Positions 1 to 11,020 are shown, counted from the stretch's first letter. The stretch: DNA of 64,000 nt from Bartonella harrusi (GCF_024297065.1 NZ_CP101114.1:1240001-1304000), one strand, 5' to 3'. Program-made: numbers and translations. The notes: a model not told the origin generated them from the letters alone.

Positions 1-335
1 AAGTTAGAATTCGAGGAATTGTTGAAAAAGTCAGTGCTCAAGAAGCAGATGCATATTTCCAATCGCGACCGCGTGGTAGTAGAATTGGTGCATGGGCGTC
101 TCAACAATCCAGTCCATTAGAAAGCCGTTTTGTCCTCGAAAAAGCAATTGCTCAATATACTACACGCTATGCTATAGGGAAGATTCCTCGCCCACCTTAT
201 TGGTCTGGATTTCGTGTTAAACCACTTTCCATCGAATTCTGGTGTGATCGCCCATTTCGTTTACATGATCGCTTGCTCTTTACACGGGATTCTGTTGAAA
301 ATGACGATTGGCAAAGGCTAAAACTTTATCCCTAA
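1..335 (+). CDS. pdxH: Pyridoxamine 5'-phosphate oxidase, C-terminal part
   Basis: This is the last 110 codons of PdxH, the FMN enzyme that oxidises pyridoxine/pyridoxamine 5'-phosphate to pyridoxal 5'-phosphate. The reading frame begins at base 3 and stops at 333-335. The family's C-terminal signature is visible: [15 protein letters not shown], then [25 protein letters not shown] and the terminal W-x-R-L-x-P block ([10 protein letters not shown]). The N-terminal half lies outside the window. Identification is from conserved motifs and is firm. Confidence 0.93.
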   Translation, partial: VRIRGIVEKVSAQEADAYFQSRPRGSRIGAWASQQSSPLESRFVLEKAIAQYTTRYAIGKIPRPPYWSGFRVKPLSIEFWCDRPFRLHDRLLFTRDSVENDDWQRLKLYP

Positions 336-574
336 TTCTTCAAAATTTAAAATATGAAGAATTTGCATTCATAATGAATAAACACACTTTGCGAAATAAC
401 GAGGAAATGATCAAGTTTAGTTTAAAATAAAAAACTAACCTTCTTCACTATGAAACTTTATTGATAACAATCCTTTGCCTCGGCATTATTTAAAAACAAA
501 TTATAGTTACGCGTCCTTTGGAAGAAAACATATTGATTTATAAAGATAAATCATGCTTTTGCAACTTGTATCAT

Positions 575-770
575 AACCCCAAATATTGTAAGATTTTCTC
601 ATCTCAAATCATTTCATTTTGAATCAATTAAAATCACTTGCTTGCATGTCATAAACGGAGCTGGCAAATATAATGATGAGGCCGGTTTGCACCTTCGTAA
701 GCGTAATACAAAGCTTCTCAGTAGTTCTTTAATAAAGTGATCATTGATGTAAAAAAGAGCACAAAAAAGG
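575..770 (+). pseudogene. Decayed phage integrase N-terminus (remnant 1)
   Basis: Read on the plus strand, bases around 650-715 give GAGKYNDEAGLHLRKRN followed by stops. This matches the start of the N-terminal arm-binding (DUF4102-like) domain of P4/phage-type tyrosine integrases, and the remnant near 21.9 kb (NIGAGKEYDGASLSLDKRK). The 70-80 bases before it (TAAGATT, CTCATCTCAAA, GAATCAATTAAAATCA) also resemble the stretches upstream of the two other remnants. No open frame survives. The rest of the 336-869 gap holds nothing else I recognise. Confidence 0.55.
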
Positions 771-869
771 TGAGCTGATCTTGCATATTTCAATCTTGAC
801 AACACAAATAGAAATGCAGAACTGGAATTCAAGCAAGAGTCATTGATGAGGGTATCCTTACTCCCATTG

Positions 870-1874
870 TTAAACGACAGGATAAACTATTGTCCATATA
901 CCACTGCATACTAAACCAGCAAAAATCACAAACCCAATAAATGAATTGGACTTGAAAAGCTTTAAGCATTGTGAATTGTTATCGATATCAAGGATCTTAA
1001 TTTGAACGAACATATGGATACTTGCAACAAAAACACCCAAAAAACTAAGAACAGGAACCTGTGCTAAATAAAATGCTAAGCTAATGAAAACCACAAAACC
1101 ACTATACAAAAGGACCAAAGCACGCTTAGTTGCTTTACCAAAAAGAAGTGCCGTAGAACCTACACCAACAGTAGCATCATCCTCTTTATCTTGATGCGCG
1201 TAAATTGTATCATACCCTATCGTCCATAAGATAGATCCTACATAAAGTGAAACTGGTGCCCAATTCAAGCTTCCATAAACAACCGCCCACCCCATTAATG
1301 CACCCCAATTAAATGCAATACCTAAAAAAAATTGCGGCCAATATGTTACGCGTTTCATAAAAGGATACACCGCAACTGCTATCAATGATGAAATACCGAG
1401 AAAAAAACTGTATCTATTAAATTGTGATAAGACACCCAAACCAACCAAACATTGCACCAATATAAAAATTTTTGCCTGAAAACGACTTACATGGCCTGTG
1501 GGTAATGGACGAGAACGCGTTCTCTCTACTTGAGAATCAATTTTATGATCGATAAGATCATTCCAAGTACACCCTGCCCCTCTCATCGCTATAGATCCTA
1601 GGAAAAAAAGAAAAAGATACCACAACCAATGAAAGAGCATTGATAAAAGAGGCAGTTGGTGCCTTTCATAAGAGAGAAAAGCCATTGTTGTTGACCAAAA
1701 ACAAGGCCACATCAATAATTGCCATCCAATAGGTCGATCCCAACGTGCCAATTGCGCATAAAACCACAAAGAAGATGGTAAAAAATGGTAAACCCATTGT
1801 TTGGAAGATGCATCCATCACCCGCCCCTGACTCTCATAAGATTGAATATGTGCAATATTTTTACTTTTTTTCAT
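870..1874 (-). CDS. ubiA: 4-hydroxybenzoate polyprenyltransferase
   Basis: UbiA is a membrane prenyltransferase that attaches the polyprenyl tail to 4-hydroxybenzoate in ubiquinone synthesis. Both Mg-pyrophosphate motifs are present: NDLIDHKID (NDxxDxxxD) and the second Asp-rich motif DTIYAHQDKEDD. About eight hydrophobic segments follow the family pattern. The ATG at 1874 follows a TTG in frame. A downstream ATG at 1817 (MDASSKQW) would give a more usual length, so the start is uncertain. It is transcribed divergently from purD. The polyprenyl donor could come from the IspB-like synthase at 11.0 kb. Confidence 0.93.
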   Translation of the reverse strand: MKKSKNIAHIQSYESQGRVMDASSKQWVYHFLPSSLWFYAQLARWDRPIGWQLLMWPCFWSTTMAFLSYERHQLPLLSMLFHWLWYLFLFFLGSIAMRGAGCTWNDLIDHKIDSQVERTRSRPLPTGHVSRFQAKIFILVQCLVGLGVLSQFNRYSFFLGISSLIAVAVYPFMKRVTYWPQFFLGIAFNWGALMGWAVVYGSLNWAPVSLYVGSILWTIGYDTIYAHQDKEDDATVGVGSTALLFGKATKRALVLLYSGFVVFISLAFYLAQVPVLSFLGVFVASIHMFVQIKILDIDNNSQCLKLFKSNSFIGFVIFAGLVCSGIWTIVYPVV

Positions 1875-1965
1875 CAAATAACTCTATCTTTCGTCTTGCG
1901 ATATAGATATTTCATTCTTATGACAAGAAAACCTCTTTAATCATCTTCTATGATAGGAACAAGCA

Positions 1966-3249
1966 ATGAACATCCTTCTTATCGGCTCTGGTGGACGAGA
2001 ACACGCTTTAGCATGGAAATTAGCAGCATCACCACTGCTAACGAAATTATATTGTGCTCCTGGAAATCCTGCAACAATGAAACTGGGTGAAAATATTGAT
2101 TTGAACATTGATGATCATCTTCTCGTCATTGATTTTTGTAAAATGCATTCTATTGACTTTGTGATTGTTGGACCAGAAGTTCCTCTCGTTGCTGGTATAA
2201 CAGACTCTCTTAATAATGCTAATATATGTGTCTTTGGGCCTACTCAAAAAGCTGCTCAACTAGAGGGCTCAAAAGCTTTTACAAAGGATCTATGCCATCA
2301 AAATAACATTCCTACAGCATCATACCAATGTTTTAATGATGCTGTAAAAGCCAAAGCCTATATCCGTCAACAAGGCGTCCCCATTGTTATTAAAGCCGAT
2401 AACTTAGCTGCTGGTAAAGGTGTTGTTGTTGCAACAACTATGGAAGAAGCGTTTAACGCTGTTGATCGCTGCTTCAAAAGTGCTTTTGGTAATGTAGAAA
2501 AAAAAATTGTTATAGAATCTTTTCTTGAAGGTGAAGAAGCAAGCTTCTTTTGTCTTTGTGATGGTAAAATTGCTCTTCCCTTTGGATCTGCACAAGATCA
2601 TAAACGCGTGGGAGATGGTGATACTGGCCCAAATACCGGTGGAATGGGAGCCTATTCACCAGCGCCCATTATGACTCAAGAAATGGTGGACCGTACCCTC
2701 AAAGAAATTGTCGAACCAACTCTCCATAGTATGAACGCTATGGGAGCACCCTTTAAAGGTATTCTCTTTGTCGGATTAATGATAACGCAAAAAGGACCTC
2801 AATTAATTGAATTTAACGTACGATTTGGTGATCCTGAATGTCAAGTTTTAATGATACGCCTTGAAGAGGATCTTCTTCCGCTTCTTCTTGCCGCAGCGCA
2901 AGGAAAGCTTGAAAAGAAGCCTCTTCAATGGTCTGAAAAAGCTGCTTTAACTGTTGTCATGGCTGCTAAAGGTTATCCAGATTCCCCTCAAAAAGGCACT
3001 GTTATCCGCAACCTTGATAAGGTAAACGCTCTGCCTGATGTAAAAGTTTTTCAAGCTGGCACTCTATTGTACAATGGAGAACTCATTGCGAATGCGGGAC
3101 GCGTTTTAAACATAACGGCAACAGGAGAAACCGTTACACAAGCCCAAAAACGTGCTTATGAAGCTGTTGATTCTATTGATTGGCCAGAAGGTTTTGTTCG
3201 TCGCGATATTGGATGGCGAGCCATTGCGCGAGAAAGCGAAATCCTTTGA
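1966..3249 (+). CDS. purD: Phosphoribosylamine--glycine ligase
   Basis: PurD (GARS) joins glycine to 5-phosphoribosylamine in the second step of purine synthesis. At 427 aa it has family length. Seen in order: the N-terminal [18 protein letters not shown] nucleotide fold, the ATP-grasp core ([17 protein letters not shown]), the metal/ATP-binding [13 protein letters not shown] and a C-terminal barrel domain. The ATG follows GATAGGAACAAGC. The gene is intact, but a decayed partial copy of its ATP-grasp segment lies about 300 bp downstream. Confidence 0.97.
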   Translation: MNILLIGSGGREHALAWKLAASPLLTKLYCAPGNPATMKLGENIDLNIDDHLLVIDFCKMHSIDFVIVGPEVPLVAGITDSLNNANICVFGPTQKAAQLEGSKAFTKDLCHQNNIPTASYQCFNDAVKAKAYIRQQGVPIVIKADNLAAGKGVVVATTMEEAFNAVDRCFKSAFGNVEKKIVIESFLEGEEASFFCLCDGKIALPFGSAQDHKRVGDGDTGPNTGGMGAYSPAPIMTQEMVDRTLKEIVEPTLHSMNAMGAPFKGILFVGLMITQKGPQLIEFNVRFGDPECQVLMIRLEEDLLPLLLAAAQGKLEKKPLQWSEKAALTVVMAAKGYPDSPQKGTVIRNLDKVNALPDVKVFQAGTLLYNGELIANAGRVLNITATGETVTQAQKRAYEAVDSIDWPEGFVRRDIGWRAIARESEIL

Positions 3250-3542
3250 GAAGTCTTTTTTGTCATTTGACACGATAATACAATACATAAATTTGCTCAT
3301 TGTTTTATGTTTCTTGTTATCTTGGATAACAAGAGCGGATTTTCTTTTGAAAATACAATTTATCAAATGAGCTCTTCACGCCTAGCAGGTAAAACAAGAT
3401 TGAACAGACCTTGTAGTGGGAATATAGCGTTTGTGATATATCCCTTTATAAATAATTTTTTCTTACTCAGGATTTAAAATAAGCATCCTGTTCTATTATT
3501 CCTTTTGCGTAAAAAAACACAAATTTTTTCTCTCATAGAGGT

Positions 3543-3700
3543 CAATGCTTTGATGATGTAGCAAAATCAAAATTTACATTTGTTAAAAGTATTCCCATTA
3601 TTATTGGAGCCAATAACTTAACTGCCTTGGGAAAAAGATATTGTTGTGAAAATCACAAAGAAAGAAATATCCAACGCAGGTGCTTACTGCAAACTTATCT
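3543..3700 (+). pseudogene. Degenerate internal fragment of purD
   Basis: The frame from 3543 reads QCFDDVAKSKF...SIPIIIGANNLTA, and after a one-base shift GKDIVVKITKKEISNAGAYC. It lines up with the intact PurD segment [19 protein letters not shown]...[25 protein letters not shown]. The spacing is conserved, and the frame breaks within the ATP-grasp glycine motif. It is therefore a decayed partial duplicate or imported copy, not a gene. The remaining sequence of the 3250-3775 gap is AT-rich with nothing recognised. Confidence 0.7.
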
Positions 3701-3775
3701 TGTCAAACAAAGTCCTCACTAAGGCCAATAGAATACAATAATGGATATAGCAGATAATAAAAAAATGAATGCGTA

Positions 3776-4309
3776 TCAATATGGCTGTAGGACAACCCGA
3801 TTACCGATTACCAACCGTAAACCAAATGGGCTTTTGTAACGGAGTAAAAAGCGCTTTTGTTTAGAATGCAATGACGTACAAAGAAAACGGCGTAAATCAA
3901 AACGATCTTTGACAACCATAATGTGATTGCCTTCATTAATCATAAGCATCGGAAGATCATAAGTATCTGCCCATAACCGCCAATCTAAAAGAACATTATT
4001 TAAATCTCTAGAAACTAAAAGTGGTATGCAAATTTTCTTATCTGTATGAAGCAGCTCTAATGCAACAGCTCTCTCACCTGAATGCGTTTTTACAGTGCGT
4101 GCTGCAATGCCTTTGAAATGATAAGATGGTACTAAATGTGATAAGCTTGCAGGAGTATCGGTTTTAAAAAAAACACCGCGTTCACTTAATGAACAAATGA
4201 TTTTATGACCCGTTTTTGATGAAAAATAGGTTGTTGTTTGTGGCAAATGGCACGGATCTAACCGAAATTCAAGCACCGCTTTTGCCTGATTAAAGCATTG
4301 ATTAGCCAT
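3776..4309 (-). CDS. DUF6101-like conserved protein
   Basis: This 177-aa soluble protein has no signal peptide or membrane segment. Its start (AVLEFRLDPCHLP) and central SLSERGVFFKTDTPASL resemble the DUF6101 family, found mainly in Hyphomicrobiales. The function is unknown, and the family assignment is from memory of its profile, so it is tentative. The C-terminus is basic (RRFLCTSLHSKQKRFLLRYK). It stands alone, with gaps on both sides. The frame is clean and codon usage matches its neighbours, so I consider it a real gene. Confidence 0.75.
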   Translation of the reverse strand: MANQCFNQAKAVLEFRLDPCHLPQTTTYFSSKTGHKIICSLSERGVFFKTDTPASLSHLVPSYHFKGIAARTVKTHSGERAVALELLHTDKKICIPLLVSRDLNNVLLDWRLWADTYDLPMLMINEGNHIMVVKDRFDLRRFLCTSLHSKQKRFLLRYKSPFGLRLVIGNRVVLQPY

Positions 4310-4458
4310 ATATAGTGTCCCAATTTATCTTAACAATATACACTCTTTACCAGCTTTTTCTCATTGGATTATTAAAAGATTGAATAAAAAACAACAGGTT
4401 TCTTTTTTGGTTATTAAAATCTAAACAAAAAACATGATAAAATTCAACTCTCTTTAAA

Positions 4459-5874
4459 TTACAATATTTTTCCGGGATTCATAATTCCTAAAGGATCAAG
4501 CATTTTTTTAATCCCCTGCATAACATCTATTGCAACAGGTGATTTGAAAGAACGCAGTTCCTCACGCTTCAGTTGACCAATTCCATGTTCAGCAGAAAAA
4601 GCGCCCCGATAACGCATCACTAAGTTATGAATATGATGATTCATTTTTGACCATAATTTTAAAAACACGGTAGGATCAGCTCCCTCAGGTTGGATTACAT
4701 TATAATGCAAATTTCCATCACCCATGTGGCCAAAACAAACCACCCGCGCACCTGGCGAAATCTCTTCAACAATATGTGCTGCCTCAGTGATAAAATCAGA
4801 AATAGAAGCAAGAGGCACCGCAATATCATGCTTAATAGATCCTCCTGCTAACTTCTGTGCAGATGATATACTTTCACGCAATTGCCAAAAAAAATCTTGC
4901 TGCTTTAATGATTGTGCAACCACCGCATCCTCTATTACAGCATCCTTTAAAGATTCTTCTAAAATAACACTGAGCACTGATAATGCCTCCCCATCACTCT
5001 GCAATGATGAAATATTGATTAACACATACCATTCATGCTCATGCTCAAGAGGGGACCTCTCACACATCTTATAATCCAAGGCCATTTTTAAACTGAGTTT
5101 GCCCATAAGTTCAAAACCCGTCAACATTCCTCCTCCATGACGTTGAGCTAGGGAAAAAAACTTGAGAGCTCTTGCTGGATTATGCAAACCAACCAAAGCA
5201 ACTGCGTTTCCTTTAGGTCTTGGAAAAAGCTTTAAAACAGCTGCTGTTATAATACCTAAAGTGCCTTCAGCACCAATAAAAAGGTTTTTCAAATCATAAC
5301 CGCTGTTGTCTTTCTTTACAAAACGCAAATCATCCAAAACACGGCCATCAGGTAAAACAACTTCTAAACCAAGACAAAGCGCACGCATATTTCCATAAGC
5401 TAAAACAGCTGTTCCTCCAGCATTAGAGGAAAGATTTCCCCCTATCTGGCAAGAACCTTCTGAAGCTAACGAGAGAGGAAAAAAACAATCTGTTTCATCG
5501 AGTTTTTTATGTAAATCTTGTAAAACAACACCCGCCTCCACCACAGCAAAATTACCCTCAAGATTGATACATCTCACCTTGTTTAATCTTTCCATGGATA
5601 AAAGAACGCTCTTTCCACTCTCATCTGGTTGTTGACCACCCACAAGACCTGTATTTCCTCCCTGAGGCACAATCGGTGTGCGTGTCTGGCTCGCTAGCCG
5701 CATAATGGATGATATTTCTGTGCTAGAAGAAGGACGTAAAAGTAGTGGTGCTTTTCCATGAAAGAGTCCGCGTTCTTCACGCAAATAGGGGGCAATCAAC
5801 GTCTGATCTGTTATAGCGTGCGCCACACCAACAATGCTTCTAAATCTTTCAATTAATTCCTGCTCCATCTTCAT
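4459..5874 (-). CDS. FAD-linked D-2-hydroxyacid dehydrogenase (GlcD family)
   Basis: This is a 471-aa flavoprotein of the VAO/PCMH fold (FAD-binding_4 plus the FAD-oxidase C-terminal domain). The FAD loop PQGGNTGLVGGQ, the SNAGG segment, the active-site/metal region FGHMGDGNLHYN and the C-terminal SAEHGIG are all visible. The family oxidises D-lactate, D-2-hydroxyglutarate or glycolate, and the substrate cannot be decided from sequence alone. Its ATG overlaps the stop of the upstream Sua5/TsaC gene, so the two, together with rnhB, form a translationally coupled cluster. Confidence 0.9.
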   Translation of the reverse strand: MKMEQELIERFRSIVGVAHAITDQTLIAPYLREERGLFHGKAPLLLRPSSSTEISSIMRLASQTRTPIVPQGGNTGLVGGQQPDESGKSVLLSMERLNKVRCINLEGNFAVVEAGVVLQDLHKKLDETDCFFPLSLASEGSCQIGGNLSSNAGGTAVLAYGNMRALCLGLEVVLPDGRVLDDLRFVKKDNSGYDLKNLFIGAEGTLGIITAAVLKLFPRPKGNAVALVGLHNPARALKFFSLAQRHGGGMLTGFELMGKLSLKMALDYKMCERSPLEHEHEWYVLINISSLQSDGEALSVLSVILEESLKDAVIEDAVVAQSLKQQDFFWQLRESISSAQKLAGGSIKHDIAVPLASISDFITEAAHIVEEISPGARVVCFGHMGDGNLHYNVIQPEGADPTVFLKLWSKMNHHIHNLVMRYRGAFSAEHGIGQLKREELRSFKSPVAIDVMQGIKKMLDPLGIMNPGKIL

Positions 5875-6833
5875 TTCTCCCTTGGAGCCGCAGCACGCAT
5901 GAGACGATCGTTAATAGCCTCCCCTAATCCATATGATGGAATAGATTCTACAGCAATTGATCTCACTTTCAATGAATCCAATTCCCTTAAATATTGAAAT
6001 AAATGAGAGGCTGCTTCTTCTAATTGTCCACTCTCGCTAAGATTTAAAATAGAAACTGCATTTTCAAAACCCATCATACGTTTGGGACCAAATGCTAAAA
6101 GCGCTTCACCACTTTCTACCTTTTGCACATTCAAACGAATCATAGCATCAGGTGCATAATGCGAATTTAACATCCCTGGAGCCTCAATCGCAGCCCGTTG
6201 ATCCATACGTTTCAAAGGTTTTTCCAAAATTTTTTCAATTTCTTCAGCGGCAAGCCCCCCTGGACGCAAAAGATAAATACTTTCACCACAAACCTTAATA
6301 ATTGTTGATTCGAGTCCTATTTTAGAAGGTCCTCCATCAAGTATCAAAGGAACAGTCTCCCCTAAAGATGCCAAAACAGCTTCAACTGAAGTGGGACTAA
6401 GACGCCCGAATTCATTCGCACTAGGGGCAGCAAGAGGACGACCAAAATGGTGTACAACTTCTGCAAAACGACTATCTGGGCAACGAATAGCCAATGTCTG
6501 CAAACCAGAAGTGGTTAAAGGGTGGATATTATGCTGACTCTTTAAAGGTAGGACGAATGTCAATGGTCCTGGCCAAAATGCCTCCATCAATCGTCGTGAA
6601 AGAAAATCAATTTCAACGTAGCGCTCCGCCATGTCTATACTGCTTACATGAGCAATAAGAGGATTAAATTGTGGTCGCTTCTTTGTGGCAAAGATAGAAG
6701 AAACTGCTCTTCCATTGGTTGCATCACCGGCCAAACCATAAACAGTTTCTGTCGGCAAAGCAACCAACCTCCCCTGTTCAAGAAAGGCAACGGCATCCTT
6801 TATCGAAACACTGTTAAGAGGCAGAATTGTCAT
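5871..6833 (-). CDS. tsaC: L-threonylcarbamoyladenylate synthase (Sua5/TsaC type)
   Basis: This enzyme makes threonylcarbamoyl-AMP from threonine, bicarbonate and ATP for the t6A37 modification of ANN-decoding tRNAs. At 320 aa it is the long Sua5 type: a YrdC domain ([14 protein letters not shown] near residue 26, KKRPQFNPL, and [14 protein letters not shown]) plus a C-terminal Sua5 domain. It overlaps rnhB upstream (ATGA) and the FAD oxidoreductase downstream by 4 bp, which indicates one operon. Confidence 0.93.
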   Translation of the reverse strand: MTILPLNSVSIKDAVAFLEQGRLVALPTETVYGLAGDATNGRAVSSIFATKKRPQFNPLIAHVSSIDMAERYVEIDFLSRRLMEAFWPGPLTFVLPLKSQHNIHPLTTSGLQTLAIRCPDSRFAEVVHHFGRPLAAPSANEFGRLSPTSVEAVLASLGETVPLILDGGPSKIGLESTIIKVCGESIYLLRPGGLAAEEIEKILEKPLKRMDQRAAIEAPGMLNSHYAPDAMIRLNVQKVESGEALLAFGPKRMMGFENAVSILNLSESGQLEEAASHLFQYLRELDSLKVRSIAVESIPSYGLGEAINDRLMRAAAPREK

Positions 6834-7471
6834 GATTTATCATCCCGATAGCGTCCTTTAAGGGGTGCAAAACTATAACGATGTAATCCCATAACAGGCC
6901 CATATTTATCAAGAGCTTCACGATGTGTTAGCGTTGCATAGCCTACATGCTTCTCTAAACCATAATCTTTATACACTTGCCCTGCACATTCCATCATCTG
7001 ATCTCGCGTTACTTTAGCAAGAATAGATGCCGCTGCAATTGAAGCCGAACGTTGATCGCCTTTAACCAAGGCAGTTGCTGGACATGTTAGCTCAGAGGGA
7101 ACATCACGGCCATCGACCAGCGCATAGTGGACTGGAATTGCTAATCCAGCAATACAACGACGCATCGCTTCTAAAGTTGCTTTTCTAATATTAGATTGAT
7201 CGATCGTACGGGCACAAAGACTAGCGAGCGAAATCGCTAATGCATTTCGCAAAATGTCATTATACAATTTCTTTCGTTGTAGAGTGGAAAGTTTTTTTGA
7301 ATCATTCAACCCTTCAGGAATACGGTCTTTATCCAAAATGACTGCTGCTGTTACCACAGGTCCAGCAAGCGGTCCACGTCCTACTTCATCAACACCGGCT
7401 ATATGGAAAAAACCCTGTTTCTGCAAATCCAATTCATATGAAAAATTTGGCTGAAGTGGTAAATTAAACAT
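6830..7471 (-). CDS. rnhB: Ribonuclease HII
   Basis: RNase HII cleaves the RNA strand of RNA/DNA hybrids and removes misincorporated ribonucleotides. The catalytic D-E pair is in [18 protein letters not shown], and NDSKKLS and the second acidic region ([10 protein letters not shown]) follow. The frame is open further upstream to a TTG at 7534. The ATG at 7471 ([10 protein letters not shown]) gives the usual ~213 aa and is preferred, although no strong ribosome binding site marks either start. It is first in the cluster with tsaC and the FAD oxidoreductase. Confidence 0.92.
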   Translation of the reverse strand: MFNLPLQPNFSYELDLQKQGFFHIAGVDEVGRGPLAGPVVTAAVILDKDRIPEGLNDSKKLSTLQRKKLYNDILRNALAISLASLCARTIDQSNIRKATLEAMRRCIAGLAIPVHYALVDGRDVPSELTCPATALVKGDQRSASIAAASILAKVTRDQMMECAGQVYKDYGLEKHVGYATLTHREALDKYGPVMGLHRYSFAPLKGRYRDDKS

Positions 7472-7774
7472 CTTTGATAAATTACAAATATAATGAAAAA
7501 CATATCCGTTTTTGCAGACGTCTTTTTTCCGCAAACTCTATAGTAGAGATTGCTCTCCAAACATCCTCATGAACCCTTGCATAAACAAAAAAATAAAAAA
7601 ACGCAATCATGAAGCTTTCTGCACAGCTCTTTATTTTCTTTCGTAAAATATTACCCTAGCAAGTCCCTACCTTTAATCTAGAGAATAGAAAAACACTCAT
7701 TCTCTTGCTTAATTGCTCCATTACACATAATAGAATCGTTACCAAGTAAAATTTTTTACCTGCATCTTTATTTC

Positions 7775-8683
7775 TCAAATCTTTCCCAAAGTTATGATTG
7801 GTTTCACAAACCAACTTGGATGTAACGATTTAATAAAAAGAGCTGCCTTTTGAGCGGCTTGCTGGTCTTTAAAAATACCAAAGCAAGTTGCCCCTGTTCC
7901 AGACATACGAGAAAAAAGAGAACCACACTCATTTAATAGAGATAACACTTGCGTTAATTGTGGTGCAATTTTTAATGCAGGAAGAAAAAGATCGTTACGC
8001 GTTTCCTGTAAAGCTTCAACTAATGAATAAACCGACTTTAGAGCTGCTGGATCAATCGTTAAGGAAGGATGATCATGCTTTTCCAAAGCCTTAAAAACAG
8101 CTTTCGTTGAAATTTGTTGTCCATGATTCACTAATACCATTGCAAGAGAACAAACTTCTGGAAGTGGTATAATATCTTGACCAATTCCCTGCACAAAAAG
8201 CGGCTGTTGATATTCTAATGCAAAAAGACACATCGGCACATCTGCACCAAGAACTAAGCTCATTTGTGCTAATTTTTCACAAGAACAATCAAGATTCCAT
8301 TGTTGATGCAACATGCTTATAACACCGGCCGCATCACCTGAACCACCACCAATGCCTGAAGCAATAGGTAACGTTTTAATCAACCGAAAAAAAGAAGGCT
8401 TCGCATTTCTAGGAAATGTATTACGCATAAAATCGCGTGCACGAACAACTAAATTATTCGCATCAGAAACAAGCTTATTTGCAAACGGCCCCTCTAAAAA
8501 AAAGCGATCACTTTCACACGGAGCATAACCTAGACAATCACCGCTCAGACTAAAACAGACCAAACTTTCTATTAAATGATAACCATCAGCACGCTGCCCA
8601 ACAACATGCAAAGTTAAATTCAACTTAATGGGTGTAAATATATAAGAAGACCTCTTAAATGAAGTTTGCGTACCCGACATCAT
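7775..8683 (-). CDS. ispE: 4-diphosphocytidyl-2-C-methyl-D-erythritol kinase
   Basis: IspE is a GHMP-family kinase that phosphorylates CDP-methylerythritol in the MEP isoprenoid pathway. The ATP-binding motif [15 protein letters not shown] is present, as are the N-terminal [17 protein letters not shown] substrate motif and the C-terminal [14 protein letters not shown]. At 302 aa it is a normal length. Tandem ATG codons (8683, 8680) begin the frame. It supplies precursors used by the polyprenyl synthase near 11 kb and by UbiA. Confidence 0.95.
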   Translation of the reverse strand: MMSGTQTSFKRSSYIFTPIKLNLTLHVVGQRADGYHLIESLVCFSLSGDCLGYAPCESDRFFLEGPFANKLVSDANNLVVRARDFMRNTFPRNAKPSFFRLIKTLPIASGIGGGSGDAAGVISMLHQQWNLDCSCEKLAQMSLVLGADVPMCLFALEYQQPLFVQGIGQDIIPLPEVCSLAMVLVNHGQQISTKAVFKALEKHDHPSLTIDPAALKSVYSLVEALQETRNDLFLPALKIAPQLTQVLSLLNECGSLFSRMSGTGATCFGIFKDQQAAQKAALFIKSLHPSWFVKPIITLGKI

Positions 8684-8933
8684 CTGATGTAATATTCACC
8701 TGTACAGGAACTCTTTACCAATAGACCCATTTTCATCATGCTTGGTTTAGACTTTTTAGTCCTTTTCTCCCTGTAATGCCTTCTGTAATCCTTTTCTAAA
8801 CAAACAATAGACACAGGAAACGCTATAAAAAATCAACTAAACGCCTCTCTTCATATCGTTTTAACGCTTTTTCACAACCGTTTCTCGATAAAATCACTCT
8901 CTTCCTTGATTCTCTATCGAATTGTACGTCCAG

Positions 8934-9782
8934 TTACAAACCATAACGTTGCCAAAGCGCACGTTCTTGTACTGCTACAAATGCACTATCAACTGCTGTA
9001 TAAACTGTGTGCGCAGTTACCCCCGAAGGAACTTTAGGTCCTAAAAGACTCTTTGGAGGCGTAATTAATCGCAACCTAGTATTATAGCCAAACCGCTCTT
9101 TAATAACAGAACGTATATCATTCAATCCATCAATCAATCCAAGCTCAACGCTTTTCTTTCCACTCCAAAACATCCCTGTAAAAATATCTGAATTATCTGA
9201 TAACTTCTCTCCACGTCGCTCTTTAACCAAATCAATAAAAGTTTGGTGAACTTCGAGTTGCAAAGATTTCAAATGCTCAACATCTGCTTTCTTTTCAGGC
9301 TGAAATGGATCTAACGTAACCTTGTTCTTCCCTGCTGTGTAAACACGCCGCTCAACACCAATCTTCTTCAAAAGCTCAGGAAAACCAAAGGATTGAGAAA
9401 CAACCCCTATAGAACCAACAATTGAAGAAGGATCAGCAAAAATCTCATCCCCCGCACAAGCAATCATGTAACCACCGGATGCCGCTACATCTTCAACAAA
9501 GACAAGAACCTGCTTCTTTTTTTCCTCTGCTAAATCACGAATACGCTTGAAAATAAAACGTGATTGCACAGGTGACCCGCCAGGAGAGTTGATAAGAAGT
9601 GCAATAGCCGGAGCTCTTTTGTACGCAAAAGCCTTGTCTAAAAGACTAGCACATCTGACTAATGAAAGCGAACGTGCCATTGGACTTGTTGAATCCATAA
9701 TTACCCCATGAAGACGCACTACAGGAATTTCAAGTTCATTAGAATAAAAATGACGTGGAATAAGATTCTTGATACAGCTCAT
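8934..9782 (-). CDS. S49-family (SppA/SohB-like) serine peptidase
   Basis: This is a Clp-fold peptidase of family S49, thought to degrade membrane-associated peptides or signal peptides. The conserved LINSPGGSPVQS, the catalytic-serine block DVAASGGYMIACAGDEI, PSSIVGSIGV and the GLIDGLNDI segment are visible. The ATG at 9782 (MSCIKNLIPRHF) gives 282 aa, and the open frame extends to an upstream TTG at 9833 that would add a hydrophobic stretch. No clear membrane anchor is seen with the shorter start, as in other short alphaproteobacterial S49 proteins. Confidence 0.9.
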   Translation of the reverse strand: MSCIKNLIPRHFYSNELEIPVVRLHGVIMDSTSPMARSLSLVRCASLLDKAFAYKRAPAIALLINSPGGSPVQSRFIFKRIRDLAEEKKKQVLVFVEDVAASGGYMIACAGDEIFADPSSIVGSIGVVSQSFGFPELLKKIGVERRVYTAGKNKVTLDPFQPEKKADVEHLKSLQLEVHQTFIDLVKERRGEKLSDNSDIFTGMFWSGKKSVELGLIDGLNDIRSVIKERFGYNTRLRLITPPKSLLGPKVPSGVTAHTVYTAVDSAFVAVQERALWQRYGL

Positions 9783-9975
9783 CAAAATAAAACTTTCTTT
9801 ATAAGTTAGAAGCAACCAAAGAAACAAAGGCAAACAAAAGGAAAACTATAACTGAACTAAAAAATGAGTAAAAAAGCCCAAATTACAAATCCAAGAGAAA
9901 ATTCACCCAAAACTAAATCTCCTTTTAAAGATTAAAATTGATTCTAAATAATAAATTGAAAAATACAAGATATTA

Positions 9976-10764
9976 TTAAAACATTTCCCACAAGCTTATA
10001 CGCCCATTATTAATCGCATCAATCCGTGATGAAAAAGCATGATCATTCCCCTCATGCATAACCAGCGCTGGTAATATGGATAAAGCCGCTTTACTTCCTC
10101 GTTTTGCATAAAGTAAAATACGCATTGCCGCCGTTGTTGCACGTGCATGAACAGGAATTATACAAGTACCACCAAAGCGTCCTTCCAAAGCATGCAAAAT
10201 ATCATTCAGCGATTGTGGACGCGCAATTAACCCTAGATATCCACCTGGTTTAACAATTGCTGCGGCACTCCGCAACCAATGATCAAACATTGACTCAGAC
10301 ATAACATGTGCTTCCACTTTTTGTTTATCAGGTGTTTTGCGATCTATCGGATTGTTAAAAGGGGGATTCATAATCGCAAAATCAAAAAAATTATCTATCA
10401 AGCCTGCTTTTAAGCGATTCTTACCTTTTAAAGTAATATCTGCTTCTAACAAACAAATTCTCCCAGCAAGTTTTTCATTTTGTTTTAACATAAGCGTTTT
10501 TTGTGCATAGGATGCCATAAAAGCCGATCTTTCAACCAATGTAACATGAACTTTCAGACAACGCGCAGCAACCGCCAATCCCGCAGCACCAGCACCAGCA
10601 CCTAAATCAACAACCTTCCCTTTTAAATTATTGGGAACCAAACTGGCTAATAACATAGCGTCCATACCAGAACGATGACCATATTTACGTGGCTGAACCA
10701 AATAAAATTTTCCGCGATGAAAGCTATCCATTGTTTCATCACTCTGATTCGTTATTTCATCCAT
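9976..10764 (-). CDS. TrmN6-like tRNA1(Val) adenine-N6 methyltransferase family protein
   Basis: This is a 262-aa class I SAM-dependent methyltransferase. Motif I reads VVDLGAGAGAAGLAVA, and the N6-amino-methylase motif is NPPFNNP. The N-terminal block FYLVQPRKYGHRSGMDAMLLA matches the TrmN6/YfiC (COG4123) family, which modifies A37 of tRNA-Val in enterics. The tRNA substrate in this lineage is an inference. It is divergent from the polyprenyl synthase gene, with a 250-bp intergenic region. Confidence 0.87.
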   Translation of the reverse strand: MDEITNQSDETMDSFHRGKFYLVQPRKYGHRSGMDAMLLASLVPNNLKGKVVDLGAGAGAAGLAVAARCLKVHVTLVERSAFMASYAQKTLMLKQNEKLAGRICLLEADITLKGKNRLKAGLIDNFFDFAIMNPPFNNPIDRKTPDKQKVEAHVMSESMFDHWLRSAAAIVKPGGYLGLIARPQSLNDILHALEGRFGGTCIIPVHARATTAAMRILLYAKRGSKAALSILPALVMHEGNDHAFSSRIDAINNGRISLWEMF

Positions 10765-11020
10765 CTGAAAATCTAATGTTCCTGTTAAATAACTACACTT
10801 TTTCCTATCAAATGCTGTTTAAACAAAAATGCTGTAAATTTTTCTTACAACTTTATAACAAAAAATTACACAAGCTTTTAAAAATATCCCTTATAAATAC
10901 CATCAAAAGCTTCCACTCCAAAGTAACATCAAAAGCTTGTGTCAAAGTAAAAGCCTCTTTATGCTAATAGGCAAAATAAAATTCATCTCTTTCCATTGCA
11001 ATACTCTAGGAGTAAACACA

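Noticed and set aside
614..832. 72-codon minus-strand frame
   Set aside because: It is antisense to integrase remnant 1, which reads sensibly on the plus strand.
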